Shown one piece after another: positions 50,926-62,862 of a DNA stretch of 64,000 nucleotides. The notes beneath the pieces were generated by a model, which saw only the letters and a list, made by a program, of their open reading frames with translations, was not told the origin of the DNA and ran no database searches. The first letter of the stretch is position 1. Every line of letters starts with the position of its first letter. This stretch comes from Ailurus styani (lineage: Eukaryota; Chordata; Mammalia; Carnivora; Ailuridae): the NCBI GenBank assembly GCA_002007465.1, contig LNAC01000031.1, positions 5,375,305 through 5,439,304 on the forward strand. The letters are read 5' to 3'. Made by a program: the position numbers and the translations under genes.

Positions 50926-51881
50926 TTATAATTTAGTTAATCAGAAATTAGACATAACTAAACCTGTTAGATGTCAAAACTATGTTTTTAAGTTTGTATT
51001 AGTTGACCTAGTAAACAGTATTCCAGAGGTCTTCACAAGTGAAGTAAAGTGGCTAAACTTTGGAATAAAAGTGTTCTTATTCGTCATGTTGGGAAACATT
51101 TTACAGAATCTTTCTGAGCATTTTAATGTTCCTTAGATAGTCTCTGCTACGTCATGGTTTCTCGGATACTCCGGCAGATTAAGTATGTATTACCGAGACT
51201 TTTAGGATTTCACATTTGAAGGCTAACTAGAAACAACTAATATTTCTTACTGTGTGTGTAAAGCTTACTGATTTAAAAATATAGGGAAAAAAACCCTTGA
51301 TTTTTATTCAGAGCTGATATATTAATGTAGCAGTTTTCAGTTTAGATTATAAACCCAGTAATAAAACACTCAGAATTTGTATCTTGTTAAAAGATCTATT
51401 TCCAAGATAAAACTAAAGTGTGCTTCTTTAGCAGATTAATTGCTGTGAGATCATCACTTTAGTTACATAAAAGCTAAATGGAAGTTTTAATGTTTCTTTT
51501 CCAGCTGTACCACAATGTAACTTATTCCCACTAGGAAAGCAACTCCAATTTCAAAAGTGGTTATTATCCACACCCTTTCTTTTAGTTTTACTATAAACTG
51601 CTGTTAGGAAAAAAACTGCAAATTGAAACGTAAATTCATACTACACATTAAGATTTTTAGATAATCTCAAATCTATTACTTAGTTACCACTTATAACCTT
51701 AATATTTGGCAAAACTTACTATGCGGCAGTATGTTTTCACTTACAGAACAGTGGTTACATGGAGTAGAAATAAACTTTGTATAAAAGTGTTAAAGTAGAT
51801 CAAGGGATCAAACTGTCAAACTTGGCACATTCACTGGATTTAAAAACCAAGAGAGCATTACTATTGTAAATTTTAGAAATA

Positions 51882-51887
51882 TTTATT
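51882..51887 (-). terminator. Candidate SLF1 polyadenylation signal (AATAAA on the - strand)
   Basis: TTTATT on the + strand reads AATAAA in the SLF1 sense, about 465 bases after the SLF1 stop. Several other such hexamers lie further downstream of the gene (for example 50,811, 44,381 and 44,260), so this is one option among several. Confidence 0.3.
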
Positions 51888-52351
51888 TTACAAACACACA
51901 AAACTGAGTATTTTAGTCCAACAGCCTACAGAGAATAAACAGGGAGCTACATGCTTATCAGTGCACATTTGCATGAATATCCTTGCCATGATTCTAAGAC
52001 CTTAAATCCCTAGAAGAGAGGACAGAACATTTTGATTTCAAAAACCATTTAAATTAAAATATTTTACATGTACAATATAAATATCACTTTCAGATCAAGA
52101 AATAATACAGATTAATGAAAGCAGTGTATATCAAATGAAACTAACTTTTGAGTCAAATTCTACAACATGGAAAAAGACAGAAGCCTACATTATAGGTTTG
52201 CAGTTCTTTAAGTGCTTCTGAAAGTTAGCAAAGCTGCAAATTCTGTCAATAAATAAATCAAATTAATATTTGTTAATAAGCTATGAAGTCCATAAGAAAT
52301 GACAAAGCAAGCTAAGTATGTTAGAAAGTTGACTCATATTTTTTGGCACCA

Positions 52352-52833
52352 TCATGAAAACTCTGTGACTGAACGGCACATCATTTCCAACGTCACCAAT
52401 AAGGCCTCCGTGTGCACTCCAGGGCACACTTTTAAATTCTCAGGCAGTTCCTTCAGAATATTTGGGAGTGTCTGCAATGTCTTTATATTTCTGGCATATA
52501 GATCCAATAACCAGTCAGTGTGAGCACTGGTGGTTTCTTTATAATTCTTACAAGCCACAAGCAGCTCATTTAGATGAGTTAACCCTTTGAAAGCTAAGAG
52601 GAACTTTGAAGATAAATCAAAAATTGAACAAAAATTTAGCAACATCCTACTAAGTAAAAATGAGCCAAATTCAAGTTGCTGGTGGTAAAAATGTTTCTCT
52701 GTTTGGGCATGAAAGTTCTCCACTGTATCTTCTATTTTTGTAATAGCAAATAGTTCTTCCTTGATTTGAGATGATACCACATAATCCAAGGGCAATTCTC
52801 CCTTAGAGTTCCTCTGCTGTAGAAGCACTGGGC
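52352..52833 (-). CDS. SLF1: SLF1 terminal coding exon (C-terminal helical region)
   Basis: This is the last coding exon of SMC5-SMC6 complex localisation factor 1 (ANKRD32). On the - strand it follows the acceptor TTCTTTTGCACAG, completes a Gly codon with one base from the previous exon, and gives 159 codons plus TGA (52352-52354). It begins PVLLQQRNSKGELPLDYV, the end of the ankyrin block, and continues into a mostly helical, Leu-rich region ending in LEMMCRSVTEFS. SLF1 is a nuclear protein. Its N-terminal BRCT pair binds modified RAD18, and together with SLF2 it brings the SMC5/6 complex to DNA interstrand crosslinks and stalled forks. The open frame extends upstream into the intron to an ATG at 52909, but that ATG is not a start codon. 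Confidence 0.94.
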
Positions 52834-55423
52834 CTGTGCAAAAGAAAATGCACAACATCAAAACATTTTTATGTTGGCAGCTTAACAGTTGTTTTCTATA
52901 TTTCCCCAAAGCAGCCAGGTCTCTGTTTACTACCGTATTTCATACTAATTTATGTTGACAAAATTAACCGGCCATACATATTGACTGCCTAATAAAGGTA
53001 CGTTAAAAAAACCCTAGAATTCTAGTCAATGCCTAATTAGGTTTGCCTAAAAACACATGCCTTAGTTCAATAAATAATATAATCATAAATTTAAAAAAGC
53101 ATCCAAAACTTCATAAATTGTCATGTTGAAATAACAATTTCAGTGTTCCCAGAAGACATTAACAAAATATGTTCTTCCTCAGTATGTAGAAGAGTCTTAA
53201 AGGTATCTTATAATTTCACCAAGGGGAAAGAAGTACTACCTCTTTCCACTGCTAACAGGTGACTGCAACAGAGCAGAGTATAAAACCATGCACAGACACA
53301 GATTACACTTTTCCTTAACATTCGCTTCTGTTCAATTTTTAGTATATGTAACTGATTTACAAAAAATTAAATGTTAACTGCTCTGGTCAAGTCAGATTTC
53401 ATCTTTCTGTCCTAGCTAAACCTATTTATCTACTTAGCAAACACTGAAGAGTCTATCCCCTAGGTAGTAAAGGGTAATATGGGAGGGGCAAAACAAAAAT
53501 GACTCAGTATTTGGTCACATAGCACTGAGTACTTTGTACCCATCTGTCTGTCAAGTCCTGTCACTATTCATGCACTCTGCCATAAAAATGTTATAAAAGA
53601 TGTAAGGTTTTAGTACTAGAAGGCATAATCAGAAGATCCTACTATACAACCTAAGAGCACACTGTCAGAGAACACATTATAGCAGCAAAAATTCCTAATG
53701 ATAAATCTGGTGAAGCATATGTAATGGCCTAGTTTATAAAATGTATTTAATATAACAGATCAACCACTGATAACAAGTAATTTAATGTTATGGGGAAAAA
53801 TAAAATTCTAAATCAAAATTAGGTCTCTTTTCAAAAGTTGCACCAAGTCACTCCTCTTACAAAAACAAACAAAAAGCACAAATTATGGACAAGATACCAA
53901 AAGTAAACAAAGGTTTTAGAGACATAAACTTCTGAAATTACTTCTTTCGAGACTGAGTAACTCACAAAGAAGACATGATGTAGTTACTCTAATGATGGTG
54001 TTAAATGATTTGACAGGTCCAAATGGAATACGACTAAGGCAAAGCTTAATCCGTACAATTGCTAAAGGACCTCAGTAAATTCAACTACAAGTAGGTTTCT
54101 TCTGACAATGAACTCATACACATAGTATTCTTCAACAAGAGCACCGGGAAAATTCACTTTGGTCAGTATAATCCCATTCTCTTTCTAAAGAGTTCGACTT
54201 AATACAGCAATGGCTCTTATACTGGTTAGATCATTTTGAAGCAAGGCCAAATATTGGCCTCGAATGTCACTACATGACTAATTAGAAAAATAAAACACTT
54301 AGAGGAGACAGAACATTATGGCTTAGTAAACATATAATACTAAAAAATGTGGAAGAACTGAAAAATATATTGATTATGAAATGGTGTCAGTAAAACAGAC
54401 ACACTAAGGCCTTTAGGGGGCAGGAGAAGACTATAAATAACCAAAATGCTGCAGTTACCAAGCTATACAACCTTTCACATATGTATATATATGGGGGGAG
54501 GGAGGGGGAGATCTAAAGAAAATATGCGTTTTATTTTCATGCAGAATGAAATAGCTTTAATTATAGGAGAAAATAATTTTAAATTTCCAGTTAAAATCAG
54601 CACAAATAAAAGTAACAGGATATTTATACAAATTCTTATTTCTGCATTATAAACTAGTCATCATTTTTCCTTTGTTTCTCTTTTAAAACACAGATGAGTT
54701 ATCAGCAAAATTTAACATAAAATTTATATTATTCAGTTCACATGTAAGAAGAATGTCCCTGAAGAGGGGTGTGGGGGTGCTTTCTGAAATCCAGAGATCA
54801 AAAATCAGAAAAAGCAGCAGGGAAATATAAAGCTCAAGTTGTCTCCCTCACAAAACCCTTGCACAACAGTAACCACAATTTGAAAAAAATCTTCCCACTG
54901 TAACTTAATTGACTGCAAAATGTGAATGAAGAAAAGATATTCTAGGATATCCTTTTGTAGTCTGTAAGGAAATGACTCATTAAAAAAAAAGATTAATCGA
55001 GTTAACAGTTATATAGAAGAAATGAAACAAGAATGGAAAACCCCAGTAACCACAATGGAACACTTACATTCATTTATTAATAAGCTTTCAGAAATGGCTG
55101 GTTCACAAAGACATTACACACTTTAAGTAAGAGGATTAATATTTAAAACCAACCCACTCAATTCAAAATACACTCTCATACACAAACCTAAACAGGCTTT
55201 ATAATTAATAAAAATGAATAAATAAATATCTACATATTATGAAAAGGTATCCCTATTAAATAAAAGGTGCTTTCATTCTAGGAGACTTTTTACCTTTTTC
55301 ACTAATATGAAATAAAGGCGTTTTTCCTTACAGACCTTAAAAATAAAATGCTATCTAACTCTGAGGGAATTCATCAAAAAACTGGATAATTTATCAAAAC
55401 CCGTTTAGCATAAATGCACTCAC
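52834..55423 (-). other. SLF1: SLF1 intron
   Basis: This 2.59-kb intron lies between the GTGAGT donor at 55423 and the pyrimidine-rich acceptor at 52834. It is AT-rich. I see no SINE, LINE or further exon in it. Confidence 0.85.
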
Positions 55424-55606
55424 CCCCATGCTGTAGTAGCAGCTTGCCAATTTCTACATGTCCGTTTGACAGTGCATCATGCAAAGGAGTCACCCCGTCC
55501 ACTTGAGTGAGCAGATCTACCTCTGGACAACGTTGCAAAATTTCCTGGACACACACTGTGTTGCCATAGTTACAGGCTTCATGCAAAGGCGTCCAGCCAG
55601 CATTGT
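55424..55606 (-). CDS. SLF1: SLF1 coding exon: central ankyrin repeats
   Basis: This 183-bp exon has acceptor TTCTAATTTAG and donor GTGAGT. It starts with the last two bases of an Asp codon and ends with one base of a Gly codon. It encodes two ankyrin units: NAGWTPLHEACNYGNTVCV with the next helix QEILQRC, then VDGVTPLHDALSNGHVEIG with KLLLQHG. The TPLHEA and TPLHDA motifs and the spacing of about 33 residues are diagnostic. Ankyrin domains of this type in TONSL and BARD1 read histone H4 not yet methylated at Lys20 on new chromatin, and a related role has been suggested for SLF1. The phases match both neighbouring exons. Confidence 0.95.
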
Positions 55607-56011
55607 CTAAATTAGAAATCAAGGCAAGTTTTAAAATAGCAAAAGTAGGACTTCTGGTAGTAAAGTATTGATATTCTGCTTCCTTTATCGGTGTGACTTT
55701 CCAGGTGCTTCATATAGAAATAGCATGTTTTGATAAAAATGCCTAAAGTGTACTCATATTTCTAATTGTAAGAAAAATAAATTAAAACAATTTAAAAATA
55801 ATGATTTTGAGATCTATCAAAATATGGACAAAAAATGTTTCTGCACTATTGGTTATAAATCAATACATGATAAATTTCTTGGTTTTGTGACTGGTAATAT
55901 TTTAAAGATATGTTAGGTAAATATACTTAAATGATTTTTCTTAATGTTGACATAACAGTAATACCACAAACATTAAGATACTGGATCAGACTACAAAAAT
56001 ATAGAACTTAC
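55607..56011 (-). other. SLF1: SLF1 intron (405 bp)
   Basis: A short AT-rich intron between two ankyrin exons, with a GTAAGT donor and a TTTAG acceptor. Nothing else is recognisable in it. Confidence 0.9.
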
Positions 56012-56104
56012 CTTTAACATTGATGTCTATTCCTGGCAAAGAGAGAAGAAGAATCAATTTCTCCACTTGGTTATTTATGCAAGCTCTATGGAGGGCTGTT
56101 TCTC
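56012..56104 (-). CDS. SLF1: SLF1 coding exon: first ankyrin repeat in the window
   Basis: This 93-bp exon has acceptor TTTATGGCAG and donor GTAAGT. With the bases carried over from its neighbours it reads GETALHRACINNQVEKLI, LLLSLPGIDINVK, then Asp. This is a full ankyrin helix-turn-helix with the ETALHRA signature, followed by the loop leading into the next repeat. The exon covers almost exactly one repeat, and with the following exon it forms a three-repeat block. Confidence 0.95.
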
Positions 56105-56704
56105 CTGCCATAAAAAATTAATAGATTATTCCAGAGAAGACAAGATATCAACTAAAGAAAATAATCAAAGGGCATGAACTAGGAGATCTGGCCACATGCC
56201 AGAAAATTATTTATTGAGTTTTCCTCTTGACTAGTTTAAACATCTCTCACATTAAAAAAAAAAAAAAAAAAAAGAGGGGGGAGGGATACCCACCAATCCA
56301 TACAGCTTCTGTTCTATCAGCAATTCAGCAATGAAATTCTACTGCAAAAGGTTTAATACAGGCATTGTCTCTCCCCAGTTCAAGGTTTAAAGCTTCAATC
56401 CCACTATAAAAGCCCCAAATGATCAGAGAACACCAAAAATACTGGTTTTGCAGCAATAAAAGTTTAGAGTGCAATTGCCCTCTCTTAAATTTATTCATGA
56501 ACCTACGTTAAATGTATGGCTCTTTTTTATACAGCATTTATAGCTTAATTCAAATGAATGTTTCTGGCTAAGCACGAGTGCCTCTACACACTCAAGTATA
56601 ATTCAGAACTTCAAATCCATTAACAGATGGTTTGCTGCTTCTCAATAGGCTGTCTGGCTTGGCTACAGCAGCACAGAGAAGGAGAAATGGGGGAATCTTA
56701 ATAT

Positions 56705-56746
<42 letters not shown>

Positions 56747-58030
56747 GGGGGGGAACCTAGTACCATTTAAAGCTGAATAAGAGTGACAAATGAAATGGTA
56801 AAGTTTTTTCTAGGAGGGATGCAATTAGTGCCTGTTGCTAAAAGGGTCTATATCCATCTCTGTTGTAACCAAGATTAATAAGATATAAGTGATAATTTGA
56901 TGTAAAGGGAATTAAAAAAACTTACAATAAGCAATTGCTTAGAAAACAAATGAAATACTGAATCAAACACTTTCTTGCTATAAAATACTAAGTAGCACAT
57001 TTTTACAGTGTTCAATTTTATAGATTATCTTTGTAATTTCTACCAAAACATTTCTTTTCCATGCAGGGAAAAGGTTTTGAAGTTTTTTCTGCTGTTTCTC
57101 AGTTCTCTTCCTCCCTCCCAGTTCCCTCTGCTGTTCAGACTGAAGTCATTCATATTCATTTTACTTTCTGACACAATAAACAAAGAAAAAGGACATTGCG
57201 TAGTTAATACTAGAGTTCTACTTTAATACATTTTTCACATTTTGAGCTAAATGGGCAGCTATTGTGAATTCATCAAATGCAATTATGAACTTTTATCATG
57301 TTGAGCGATTATAAGAGCCTCACTCTTACTCTTTACGTTGGTGTCCTAATGATAATTTTTGTATTAAAAGTGCAATACAGCTCATTAACAAGACACTCAG
57401 CAATTTCCTTTGGTCAGGTATAGACTTGTGGAAGGTAACTTATATTTGTGAGTTAAGAGGTCACGAAGGAAAAGAGGTGCCGAAGTGAATTATTACTGAC
57501 TATTCTTGTTACTCCATCCTTTAGGTACTTAGGTTCCAGTATAGTTAGAACCAAAAGCCAAACACATTTCATAGTCTGGGCTCAATGCCTGGGAGAAAAG
57601 AGTCCATATGCTTAACACAGCTATGTAACATAGCCTACTCCTCATTCTTTGTTCACAAAATGTCTAGGACTGAAAGAGATGAAGACTGAATTATACTTTC
57701 AAATCAAAAGACTCTAATCCCAAGCTGCACAGGTTGAGGTGGAATAGAAAAGTAAGGCGGGCAAGTCTGGAATGAGCTCAATATGAGCTAATATCTGGAG
57801 AGGAGGGGGAGAAAGAAAGGGGAGGAAATATTCCATTATACTAAGTATTAAACAATCACTTTCTCTGCATACATGACAGTTCAAAAAAATAAATAATATG
57901 CCATCTAAGAAGGTGTTTTCTGGACCCAGTCAAGTACAAGGATTCATCAGGGCCAGTGTGTAATACTTGCAAATACTGACTACAACAATGAGAAGTTCTT
58001 AGCATAAATTAACTTAGATACTTGGAATAC
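56105..58030 (-). other. SLF1: SLF1 intron
   Basis: This 1.93-kb intron contains an A-run (about 56,254-56,273) and a (CA)n tract followed by a G-run (56,705-56,753). The donor, read on the - strand, is GTATTC, weaker than the GTAAGT consensus. No exon is seen inside it. Confidence 0.85.
56705..56753. repeat. (CA)n microsatellite followed by a G-run
   Basis: About 20 CA units are followed directly by a run of nine or ten G, inside an SLF1 intron. Confidence 0.9.
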
Positions 58031-58164
58031 CTTTTAGATTAGTTTTGTGAAAATTCATCTTTGTAACTAAAGAGGGGCAATTCTCCTTGGAACATGATAA
58101 TTCTCCTTCTGACTTCTTTTTCAATCTTTTTAACGATGAGGAACATTTAGCAAGGTTCAGCTCT
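58031..58164 (-). CDS. SLF1: SLF1 coding exon: basic linker before the ankyrin block
   Basis: This 134-bp exon has a TTATTTTCAG acceptor and a GTATTC donor. Its first base completes a Pro codon from the previous exon, and the last base starts the Gly codon of the ankyrin exon. It reads ELNLAKCSSSLKRLKKKS, EGELSCSKENCPSLVTKM, then NFHKTNLK. It is rich in Lys and Ser with no fold that I recognise, which fits a flexible linker between the central region and the ankyrin repeats. The basic run KRLKKKS could be a nuclear-localisation or DNA-contact patch; this is inference. Confidence 0.92.
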
Positions 58165-58938
58165 CTGAAAATAAAGTAAGAAAAAAATGAAATCTTGTTT
58201 TTCCACCAAGACATGGCAGTGTACATTACATAGTGAGTACTTTTCAAAATCTAGCCTCCTGTTCATTTAAACCCCCTTATTCGTTCAAACCTTTTTTGCT
58301 TGTTTTTTATATTTAGTCCAAATGTGCCGAAACAAATTTTTACACATTCATTTTTATTAACCTCGTACCCCCAACTGCCCACTGAAAAGTTTATGAATAT
58401 GGAACGTCATGTAGAGGAAGAGCCCAAGTGAACTACATTTGGCAAAGAGAAAAAAGCAAAATGTTAAGATCCAAATGCAGGCTCCTGCTCCCCATTCTTA
58501 TTTTCATATTCTGATCCTATTCTTCCTAAAAACATTTTAAGGGTTTCTGAATTTTTTACAGCATACTTTTAGAAAAGGCTTCGCATGTGGGGGAAGCTAC
58601 TGTAACAATTCAGAGTATCTTACATGCGTATGGATTCCAAAATCCAATCTTTATTATATACAAACAGTAATTTAAAACACAGGCAAAAAATAGTGTAAAA
58701 GAATCTGAAAAACAGTTGTATTTCTTTTGGAAAGCATTTGATCTTAACACAAAGAAAACATGTACCTTGAATTAAAGCAGTAATGTTGATCATATGTTTT
58801 TTAATAAATCTCAAATTCAGTTTTCTGCTACTTAGTACTAATTCAGACAACGTAAGTATAAAGTTTAAGGAATGTGTGCAAAAAAGGTCTATACTTAAAA
58901 AAAAAAAAGAAAAAAGTTGATACATAAGCATCACTTAC
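58165..58938 (-). other. SLF1: SLF1 intron (774 bp)
   Basis: AT-rich intron with a GTAAGT donor on the - strand and no recognised repeat family. Short open frames in it have no protein pattern. Confidence 0.85.
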
Positions 58939-59102
58939 GGTAACTCTGGCAGCCCTTCAACTTGTTTCTGTTTCGCACCGTTCAGCATCAATAAGGCTCT
59001 CTGAGATTCAAGGCAAGGCCGCTGTCCTATTTTCTTTGGTATCTGCATCTTTCCAGTCCCATGCACACCAGTCTTTCCCAAAGCTGGCAAATAGGAATAT
59101 AC
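58939..59102 (-). CDS. SLF1: SLF1 coding exon
   Basis: This 164-bp exon has acceptor TTTTGCAACAG and donor GTAAGT. It starts on a codon boundary and ends with two bases of a Pro codon. It reads VYSYLPALGKTGVHGTGK, MQIPKKIGQRPCLESQRA, LLMLNGAKQKQVEGLPEL. I recognise it as the SLF1 region between the central helical part and the ankyrin repeats. No catalytic or binding motif is visible apart from its basic character. Confidence 0.92.
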
Positions 59103-60079
59103 CTGTTGCAAAATAGTATTATATTGCTTTCTCAACTATAAAGACCTGGAAAGCAGTCAAAAGGAATTACCTGATTCATTTCACCATTCCATTTAGTTAT
59201 ATTTTCTTGGTTTTATCACTACGATTGCTATCCTTTCTCATTTGAACATGCTAAAATAAAAGTTTCTAGTTCCAGGTCGTTAACATGACAGACACAAAAA
59301 GAAAAATATCTTTTTGAAAATATTTTTTCAAATTCACTTTTGATATTCAGCAAAGTTCTCATTTGGATTAGTCTAATGCCCAACTTGTTGTGGTTCATTT
59401 GCATATTTTAAATATTTATAGTTTATGTACAACCGGTATTTTGTCATTTCTATTTTGGTAATGCCTTCCTTCAACAGAAAATAAGTCTGGAATGAGTGGA
59501 CTAAGAAGTGCAAAAGTCGTTAAGGACAAAAGATAGCTGCAAAACAGTATTTGCCCAATCAGACCAATAAACAAGCATATTTCTCATTTGTTGAAGAAAC
59601 TGAAGACAGGAGAGAGTAAGTAAAGATAGCCAAGATAAAACTGGAATACTCTGAATCAAATGCAGCTTACATATGTGTATATGTAAGATAAAAACAAATA
59701 ATCTTTGGCATCATTTACAAATTTTGCTTTTTAAATATCATTAAATACTACATAAAAATTTTCTAGATCTAAATCTTTTCAGAATAATTATCTTAGGTGC
59801 TATGGCAAATGATTAGGAAACAAAGGTTTCTGCATTATTTTTCTGATATAAATCCTTAATTACTCTCAAATAAGCAATTAAAATTTCTATCACTAATTAC
59901 ACTTCATTTTTGGGGTTGAAAATACCCACTCTTACATAGATTTGAAAGATTACATAGATTTACATAAATTTGAAAGATTTAAGGTTAACAAGCTCTGTCC
60001 AATTATTAGAAATAAAAAAGATTTTAAAGTTGAATTTATGAAATCACTTCTTGGCAATAGAAGAATAGAGTGGTCTTAC
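59103..60079 (-). other. SLF1: SLF1 intron (977 bp)
   Basis: AT-rich intron with a GTAAGA donor on the - strand and no recognised element. Confidence 0.85.
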
Positions 60080-60225
60080 CATTTTCTGAAGAGAGAGTGG
60101 CTCAGAAGACAAACTAATGGAACTCTGTAAACACAACTTTTTAAAGACTGCCTCTGCAACAAACATTTGAAGCCAGGAGGAGGAAAAGGAACAAATGAAA
60201 ATCTCTAATTCCTGTGAAGAAAAGT
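60080..60225 (-). CDS. SLF1: SLF1 coding exon (most 5' exon seen here)
   Basis: This 146-bp exon has acceptor TTGTTTTGTACAG and donor GTAAGA. Its first two bases complete an Asp codon and it ends on a codon boundary. It reads FSSQELEIFICSFSSSWL, QMFVAEAVFKKLCLQSSI, then SLSSEPLSLQKM, a hydrophobic helical segment that continues directly into VYSYL of the next exon. Upstream exons with the BRCT domains must lie beyond 64,000 or were not recognised. Confidence 0.92.
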
Positions 60226-62489
60226 CTGTACAAAACAAGAGAAGTAAATATAGTTACTGCTATACCCGATAAAAGTTCTGTCTATAGAATATTTTCTGCA
60301 TGGGTTTTATTAATTCAAATGATGATTCCTACACTAGTTGGATTCATCCACATAATTTTAAACCCCCAAGATGGTTGATACTCCTATTCCTTGCCTTTCA
60401 AGAAAAAAAAAATTTTTATGGCACATATTCTTACATTTGAAACAATCATTTCTTTTTATTATTTTAAATAAAAATCTTGAAATTAGATACATAACACATG
60501 AATAGGGATTAATATATGAATAGGCAGGTACGAGGTTTTTATTACTATATTTTCTGATTAATGTTAAAGATCTTTTCCATCAAAGGGTTGTGCCTTTAAT
60601 GGACACATGTGTTATTTAATTTGAGCTGACAGGAAGAAAGAAACTAGACACCTTCCCCTGACAACATCTATGAATCCTATCACTGCAGAGGAGGAAAAAT
60701 GTAAAGAAAAGGAAAATTTAAGAGAATGTATAAGGACTTCCTTAAAAGTTTGTACCCGCTCTACTATAGGAAGTGGGGGAGGGAACTGAAATTTTAAATA
60801 ACAAAACCCAAAAAACACCAAGAGCCTCAAATCTCTTCTTAGGATAACACGGAGATGCATATACAAAAGAAGTGAAGGTAATGAGAAACTGGAATGACTA
60901 TTTGCCATGTAAAATAATCTATTTGCGGTTATGAATTCTCCATTGATACTCTCTGCATAAGTAACAGAACAGATGATAAAGTGAAATATAAAAAATAAAT
61001 GAGACCAATCAACAAGACACTACAGGAGCTAAACTAAAACAGGAGAAAAAAGTTGTGATGTCATACAACACAGCAGATTCACTACTGTAGGGAAGAAAAA
61101 GTTTTTCCTCTATCCTTCTAGGTTCTTTTGGCTGGTCTATTTATTAAACTGACATAAGACAGATTAACAGGAGAAAAACAAATTTAATTCCTTTCGTATG
61201 GGAGCCTCATAGACATGAAAGGTTCAAAGACAGGTAGAGGAGGTTTATATGCCATCCTGAGTTAAAGAGAATGGGAGTTGGTGCCTGGGGCTTCAAAGGA
61301 AAGGAAGACAATTTTCAGGAAGATGGGAAAAGCAAAAGTTTGGTAAACAAATATTTGACATGCTATGCAACACAATGAAACACAGAGAGGAATCTGAACA
61401 AACAGGCTCTGCCAAACTTGAATTAGCTTACTACATCTATTTTATACACTTTGTAGTTATCTCTGGTGGTAGCTCTCTTCCTGGACCAGTCCCTCTAGCT
61501 AAATTCTTTAAGGCAGCTAAGGGAGTAACAAAGAGTTCTTCCTGAGTCTTATGATTCTCAATTGTCTGCAGTTCAAAATAACCCACATGCTAACATGACA
61601 CATTCTGGGGTGGCATATTCTGCTCCCCTTCATTTCCCAAGAAGTTTCACATTCTAGAAGTTGAGTTGCTAGATTGCTCCATCTCACTGAACCAGCATCT
61701 TAGCCCTGAGAATGGGTCAGCTCAATTAGAAGAGTTGTCTCTCATTTCAGGACATAGTGATGCTGGTGGGCTCCCAAAGTTAGGTCTACATTGTACAAAA
61801 TATCAGGAATTTACTAAGAGTTATTTCTATGGAAGCAAAAGAATAGCAAATGCTAATGGTTGGGGCAGACTATAATCTAAATCTCTAATTGCTGAAGGCA
61901 GCCAGTCAAGATTTCCAGATGTCTGGCTCAAAACATCTGCAGAGGTAATGAGGGCAGACAGTGGCAATCTGAAAGACTTTCATGGTTTGCAGTTTCAGTG
62001 TCTCCGGTGAGTTTTCTGAAGGGCCACACAGCAATAGGCATAAAGAGAGTCCATACATAAGTTGCTCTGGTAATTTCTCTAAGGTTTATATCAAGCTGTC
62101 CAGTTCTTGCTTGAACAGCTTCCAGAAGAGGGCAGTTTCAGTTCTCAGAGTTTCTAAGTCAGAAAGGTGGGAAAACATTTAGAAGTGTCAGTTTGGACAG
62201 TGATAGCCAACTACTGCAGGGACTAGAAGAATTCAGGATCTAGTCCAGTCTGTAAACTAGTCCAGTTTTCAGGCAGAAAACAAGACCTCAAAGCAACAGA
62301 TTTTGATATCCATAAATGTGTACAATACTGAAACTACATTTCTCTCTACAGTCACCTCCATTTAATCAAATATAACCACAGTAAGACTAATTCATTTGAA
62401 AATTTAGTCTAGTTTCAGTAAATTTGGCCTGATTATTTACATAAGTGCAGCAAGAATGGTTACTGATCATACAGGCTCTCCTAAATCTG

Positions 62490-62698
62490 TTTTTTTTTTT
62501 TTTTTAAANATTTTATTTATTTATTTGACACACAGAGAGAGATCACAAGTAGGCAGAGAGGCAGGCAGAGAGACAGGGAGAGGAGGAAGCAGGGTCCCTG
62601 CTGAGCAGAGAGCCCGATGCGGGCCTCGATCCCAGGACGCTGAGATCATGACCTGAGCCGAAAGCAGAGGCTTTAACCCACTGAGCCACCCAGGCGGC
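62490..62698 (-). mobile_element. CAN-SINE, reverse
   Basis: From the T-run (with one N at 62,509) to 'gagccacccaggcggcc'. CCTAAATCTG flanks it on both sides (62480-62489 and 62699-62708). Confidence 0.93.
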
Positions 62699-62750
62699 CC
62701 TAAATCTGCTTTGTTGGAACTTTTCATAAGGAATCTCAGATTGAACTTTC

Positions 62751-62862
62751 ATTTTTTTTTTTTGAAATTTTGTGTATTTTTCTTTAGTAATCTCTACACC
62801 CAGTGTGGGTGACCCCAAGACCAAGAGTTGCATGATCTTTCACCTGAGCTGAAGAGGCACCC
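62751..62862 (-). mobile_element. Old short CAN-SINE, reverse
   Basis: 'taatctctacacccagtgtgggtgaccccaagaccaagagttgcatgatc' reads, reversed, as the tRNA-like head and body. CTCAGATTGAA recurs on both sides (62735-62745 and 62863-62873). Confidence 0.85.

Larger units (their letters stand above)
42061..52351. other. Region between the MCTP1 and SLF1 stop codons
   Basis: This stretch holds the tail-to-tail interval of the two genes, including whatever 3' UTR SLF1 has at its right end. Recognised items are a short CAN-SINE (42,675-42,780), a carnivore L1 3' end (43,026-43,300), a CAN-SINE with a purine microsatellite (50,421-50,662) and a possible MIR fragment near 50,800-50,920. The block 43,800-50,400 shows no family that I recognise and only short open frames on both strands. 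It could include long 3' UTRs or conserved noncoding sequence. Confidence 0.6.

Noticed and set aside
52834..52909. Upstream ATG of the SLF1 last-exon open frame
   Set aside because: It lies in the intron, 5' of the acceptor. The protein continues from the exon at 55,424 in phase.
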